From assembly GCA_900548905.1 (NCBI GenBank), contig URMK01000061.1:1-43031 (forward strand): 43,031 nucleotides of DNA, given 5' to 3'. The notes under the pieces are model-generated. The model had not been told where the DNA came from. It saw nothing but the letters and a program-made list of their open reading frames with translations, and ran no database searches. The DNA is from an uncultured Lachnospiraceae bacterium. GTDB lineage: Bacteria > Bacillota > Clostridia > Lachnospirales > Lachnospiraceae. The position numbers and the translations under genes are program-made. Positions 42,705 through 43,031 of this stretch are shown here, in pieces (the first letter of the stretch is position 1; each line of letters opens with the position of its first letter).

Positions 42705-42831
42705 GCTTTTTTCTGTCGCAGGCGGGCTGGTATCTGCGGCCTTCCTTATGATGCTGCCTGCAGGCGTCACAATCGCCATGGCGGATACAAGAGTATTTCC
42801 TGCAGGGACAGGATGTGAGTTTTTTATCCAT
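42685..42831 (-). CDS. Small cysteine-rich protein, 48 residues
   Basis: A short basic protein starting MDKKLTSCPCRKYSCIRHGD with six Cys in the first 25 residues (CPC..., C, C, C..C) and several His, then QHHKEGRRY and a Lys/Arg-rich tail with one more Cys. The pattern CPC-x4-C-x2-HG-x-C-x2-C-x2-HH resembles a zinc-knuckle; I recall similar short uncharacterised proteins in clostridia. AAAGGAG is 12 nt upstream. It converges on the glycosidase gene with 22 nt between the stops. Function unknown. Confidence 0.65.
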   Translation of the reverse strand: MDKKLTSCPCRKYSCIRHGDCDACRQHHKEGRRYQPACDRKKQKKEPR

Positions 42832-43031
42832 AGGTATTACAAGCTCCTTTTAAAAGTATATGGCTGTTGACTAGAAAGTAACACAGACGGCATTTCATGT
42901 CCAGTCGGTTGGGGCAGGGGATTGCTGGAAACAGAACGGGAAAGGCAGATGCAGCTTCCGGATTCCGGCAGGTAACGTTACTGTTCACGGCCCCCTGTGC
43001 CGCTGCCCCGTGGTTTTGCCTGCCCGGTTTG
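42832..43031. other. Gene-free end of the window
   Basis: No supported gene. The stretch 42974-42990 (GTAACGTTACTGTTCACGG) resembles half of the 27-nt hairpin family, but no right arm is visible. Confidence 0.4.

Noticed and set aside
42974..42990. Possible further copy of the 27-nt hairpin near the window end
   Set aside because: Only the left arm resembles the family; no matching right arm follows.

Overview
The window (about 43 kb, roughly 50% GC) looks like ordinary chromosome from an anaerobic gut Firmicute, most likely a Lachnospiraceae. The grounds are a T-box-controlled proline-tRNA ligase of the short type, acetate kinase, a small two-cluster [FeFe] hydrogenase next to rubrerythrin, a DUF5058 operon, a carbohydrate ABC transporter under a LacI regulator, and strong AGGAGG ribosome sites. 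I see no rRNA, tRNA, CRISPR array, phage or transposase.

Layout. 1-4048: a structured, terminator-ended RNA element, then two overlapping ABC exporter half-transporters. 4152-7301: T-box leader with proS, then ackA. 7423-10350: operon of two polytopic membrane proteins (DUF5058 and a partner) with an M20 metallopeptidase; then a convergent methyltransferase. 11349-18947: a sugar locus (LacI regulator, GH31 glycosidase, lipoprotein binding protein, two permeases, a URO-D family gene that seems to have lost its 5' end). The same LacI-type palindrome lies at both promoters of this locus. 19129-20184: a second-type rsmH. 20189-23667 (minus): a heterodimeric ABC exporter with one degenerate ATP site. 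24061-26035: [FeFe] hydrogenase and rubrerythrin. 26170-27185 (minus): azlCD. 27349-29226: a PAS-GAF-GGDEF protein with an extra C-terminal domain. 29285-34287: an antimicrobial-peptide-type defence locus, with a three-gene ABC transporter (minus) divergent from a two-component system. 34499-37198: GH38 alpha-mannosidase. 37305-37994: a small membrane protein, a gene remnant and a cold-shock gene with a long structured leader. 38400-40792: a BlaI/BlaR1-type pair with an unusual sensor C-terminus. 41049-42662: a GH35/GH42-like glycosidase. 42685-42831 (minus): a 48-residue Cys-rich protein.

The genes form three themes: scavenging of oligosaccharides (GH31, GH38, GH35-like, sugar ABC transporter), export and defence against peptides or cell-wall drugs (three ABC systems, two-component system, BlaI/BlaR1), and fermentative redox metabolism (ackA, hydrogenase, rubrerythrin).

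The most unusual signals are mostly not protein families. (1) A 27-nt hairpin (8-bp stem, 11-nt loop) recurs in gene leaders and shows a compensatory stem change. (2) An 18-bp unit is repeated three times in frame inside the ATP-lid of the histidine kinase. (3) The cold-shock mRNA leader holds a perfect 19-bp hairpin followed by a U-run, which looks like an attenuator. (4) The M56 sensor ends in three 28-29-residue repeats instead of a beta-lactam-binding domain. (5) A 40-nt element occurs just after two unrelated stop codons.
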